In this document: in pieces, positions 5,709 through 7,313 of the stretch | Layout of the letters: the number at the start of each line of letters is the position of its first letter | How positions within the stretch are numbered: the stretch's first letter is position 1 | Origin: Oscillospiraceae bacterium | GTDB lineage: Bacteria; Bacillota; Clostridia; Oscillospirales; Oscillospiraceae | Assembly: GCA_017480395.1 (NCBI GenBank) | Contig: JAFVAS010000327.1 | Coordinates: 1-7,313, forward strand | Length of the DNA stretch: 7,313 nucleotides | Direction: 5' to 3' | The notes under the pieces: generated by a model | Database searches by the model: none | Told to the model about the DNA's origin: nothing | The model's input: only the letters and a program-made list of their open reading frames with translations | Position numbers and translations under genes: made by a program

Positions 5709-6662
5709 ATGCCCCGATCAAACAGAGTCAACCACGCCAAGCGCCAGGCGCGTCTGGCCGCCCAGAACCGGCAGCAGGCGTCGCCAGCGCAGCAGGGGAT
5801 AACCGTCCAGTGGTATCCCGGCCACATGGCCAAGACCCGCCGTATGATCGCAGAGCATCTGAAGCTGGTGGATCTGGTGGTGGAGATTGTGGACGCCCGT
5901 ATCCCGATCTCCAGCCGCAATCCGGACATTGACGAGCTGGTGGGGACAAAGCCCCGGCTGGTCATCCTGAACCGCGCCGATCAGGCCGATCCGGCGATGA
6001 ATCAGGCCTGGGGCAGCTATTTCCGTGCCCAGGGCTTCACCGTTTTGGAGACCGACTGCCGCTCCGGGCGGGGCGTGAATCAGTTCGCGCCCGCCGTGCG
6101 CCGGATGCTCCGGGACAAGATCGAGGCCTGGGCGGAGAAGGGCCAGGTGGGCCGCAAGGTGCGGGCCATGGTGGTGGGCGTACCCAATGTGGGGAAGTCC
6201 ACCTTTATCAACAAGGTGGCGGGCAAAAAGTCCGCCAACGCCCAGAACCGGCCCGGCGTCACCCGGGGAAAGCAATGGGTCACGGTGGACGACGGCCTGG
6301 AGCTGCTGGACACCCCGGGCATCCTCTGGCCCAAGTTTGAGGACCCGTCCATCGGGATGAACCTGGCCTACACCGGCGCGGTGCGGGACGAGATCATGGA
6401 TCTGCAGGAGCTGGCCTGCGGGCTGGTCACCTATCTGGGAAAGCACTACCCCCAGGCCCTGGAGGCCCGCTATCAGATCGAGGTTCCGGCCCGGTTCCAG
6501 GGCTGGGAGCTGCTGGAGGCCGCCGGACGGAGACGGGGCTTCCTGATCTCCGGGGGAGAGGTGGATCTGGAGCGGATGTCCCGGGTTCTGCTGGAGGAAT
6601 ACCGCTCCGGCAAGCTGGGACGGTTCACGCTGGAGGAGCCGGAGGTGCCCGATCATGGTTGA
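5709..6662 (+). CDS. rbgA: RbgA (YlqF) ribosome biogenesis GTPase
   Basis: A 317-residue circularly permuted GTPase needed for late 50S subunit assembly. The start ATG at 5709 has GAGG (5698-5701) with 7-base spacing; the in-frame GTG at 5703 is too close to the site. After a basic N-terminal stretch comes VQWYPGHMAKTRRMI, typical of YlqF, then the permuted motif order: G4-like NRAD at 88-91, G1 GVPNVGKS at 157-164, G2 Thr185 in RPGVTRGKQW, and G3 DTPG at 201-204 followed by ILWPKFED. The C-terminal helical domain, about 220-317, is the RNA-contacting region in the family. G4 has Arg in place of the common Lys. It overlaps rnhB by 8 bases, so the two are co-translated, and its neighbourhood with rplS matches Bacillus synteny. 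Confidence 0.96.
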   Translation: MPRSNRVNHAKRQARLAAQNRQQASPAQQGITVQWYPGHMAKTRRMIAEHLKLVDLVVEIVDARIPISSRNPDIDELVGTKPRLVILNRADQADPAMNQAWGSYFRAQGFTVLETDCRSGRGVNQFAPAVRRMLRDKIEAWAEKGQVGRKVRAMVVGVPNVGKSTFINKVAGKKSANAQNRPGVTRGKQWVTVDDGLELLDTPGILWPKFEDPSIGMNLAYTGAVRDEIMDLQELACGLVTYLGKHYPQALEARYQIEVPARFQGWELLEAAGRRRGFLISGGEVDLERMSRVLLEEYRSGKLGRFTLEEPEVPDHG

Positions 6663-7272
6663 ACTGGAGAAAAAGACGCAGGACGCGCTCTCCCTGGAGC
6701 GGGAGGCCCATGACGCGGGCTATGCCCTGGTCTGCGGTGTGGACGAGGCGGGAGCCGGCCCCCTGGCCGGGGCGGTCTATGCCGCCGCCGTCATTTTGCC
6801 GGAGCGGTTCGATCTGCCCTATCTGAACGACTCGAAAAAAGTCACCCCCAAGCGGCGGGAGGCCCTCTTTGACGAGATTCAGCGCCAGGCCGTGGCCTGG
6901 GCCATCGCCAGCGTGGACGAATGGGAGATCGACCACATCAACATCCTGAACGCCCGGCTCAAGGCGATGGAAAAGGCCATTCAGCAGCTCGACCCCAGGG
7001 CGGATTTTGCCCTGATCGACGGCAACCGCAACGCGGGCATCACGATCCCCAACCGGATGGTGATCCACGGGGACAGCCTGAGCGCATCCATCTCCGCGGC
7101 CTCCATTCTGGCCAAGGTGGCCCGGGACCGCTATATGCTGGAGATGGCGCAGCAGTACCCGGAGTACCGCTTTGAACAGCACAAGGGTTATGGCACCAAG
7201 CTGCACTATGAGATGCTGCGCAAATACGGCCCCTGTCCGATCCACCGCCTGACCTTCCTGAAGAACCTATGA
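6655..7272 (+). CDS. rnhB: Ribonuclease HII with GAG in place of the GRG motif
   Basis: A complete 205-residue RNase HII, which cleaves RNA in RNA-DNA hybrids and starts ribonucleotide excision. The start ATG at 6655 follows GGAGG (6641-6645). Catalytic acids are Asp30 and Glu31 in GVDEAG, Asp122 in LIDGN and Asp140 in IHGDSLSASISAAS; the conserved HKGYGT, whose Tyr contacts the ribonucleotide junction in known structures, is present. The first motif normally reads DEAGRGPLAG; here it is DEAGAGPLAG, with Ala34 encoded by GCC replacing the Arg of the GRG substrate-recognition motif. All four catalytic residues are intact, so an active enzyme is likely, perhaps with altered junction specificity. 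It overlaps rbgA by 8 bases and yraN by 4. Confidence 0.96.
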   Translation: MVELEKKTQDALSLEREAHDAGYALVCGVDEAGAGPLAGAVYAAAVILPERFDLPYLNDSKKVTPKRREALFDEIQRQAVAWAIASVDEWEIDHINILNARLKAMEKAIQQLDPRADFALIDGNRNAGITIPNRMVIHGDSLSASISAASILAKVARDRYMLEMAQQYPEYRFEQHKGYGTKLHYEMLRKYGPCPIHRLTFLKNL

Positions 7273-7313
7273 GCGGGGATACATCCCTCCTGGGCAGGTG
7301 GGGGGAGGAGCAG
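7269..7313 (+). CDS. yraN: YraN/UPF0102-family protein, 3' end beyond the window
   Basis: Fifteen codons are visible, starting at the ATG that overlaps the rnhB stop as ATGA (7269-7272). They read MSGDTSLLGRWGEEQ. LGRWGEE matches the conserved N-terminus of the UPF0102/YraN endonuclease-like family, and yraN commonly follows rnhB. There is no clear ribosome binding site, so translation probably depends on coupling to rnhB. The call rests on a short stretch plus gene order. Confidence 0.72.
   Translation, partial: MSGDTSLLGRWGEEQ

Noticed and set aside
5718..6656. A 312-codon minus-strand open frame over rbgA
   Set aside because: Same effect: it lies fully antisense to a well-supported GTPase gene and has no recognisable motif.

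Overview
The window looks like chromosome from a GC-rich, spore-forming clostridial Firmicute, probably of the Oscillospiraceae / Flavonifractor-Oscillibacter type. The inference rests on a SpoIVFA/SpoIVFB-type sporulation pair, SigA-type promoters of Gram-positive style, GGAGG ribosome binding sites, rplS-rbgA-rnhB-yraN synteny, and strong G/C-ending codon use in nearly all genes. No species can be named from sequence alone.

Layout. (1) 1-603 is the 3' part of a collagen-like (Gly-X-Y) surface protein with a C-terminal BclA-like globular domain, closed by a strong terminator. (2) 697-849, minus strand, is a self-contained tRNA-Pro(CGG) unit with its own near-perfect promoter, an encoded CCA end and its own terminator. 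(3) 954-1998 holds a short SpoIVFA-like membrane protein and a SpoIVFB-type M50 site-2 protease, overlapping and probably translationally coupled. (4) 2040-4587 holds the paired TIGR03960 radical SAM protein and its TIGR03936/DUF2344 partner, overlapping by 8 bases, with a probable vegetative promoter inside the end of spoIVFB. (5) 4594-5089 is rplS (ribosomal protein L19) with its own extended -10 promoter, a leader of about 75 nt and a GNRA-loop terminator. (6) 5153-5602 is an AT-rich GNAT acetyltransferase, compositionally foreign to its neighbours. (7) 5709-7313 holds rbgA (50S assembly GTPase), rnhB (RNase HII) and the first 15 codons of yraN, each overlapping the next.

How they work together. 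rplS, rbgA and rnhB form a ribosome-assembly / RNA-processing neighbourhood, and the SpoIVF pair forms a separate sporulation proteolysis unit. The radical SAM pair is conserved in clostridia but its reaction is not known to me. No mobile element, CRISPR array or clearly new multi-gene system is visible. The points most worth a second look are an Arg-to-Ala change in the substrate-recognition GRG motif of RNase HII, reduced SpoIVFA and SpoIVFB proteins (no LytM domain, no CBS domain), the foreign acetyltransferase between rplS and rbgA, and the joining of two gene neighbourhoods that I would expect to be separate.
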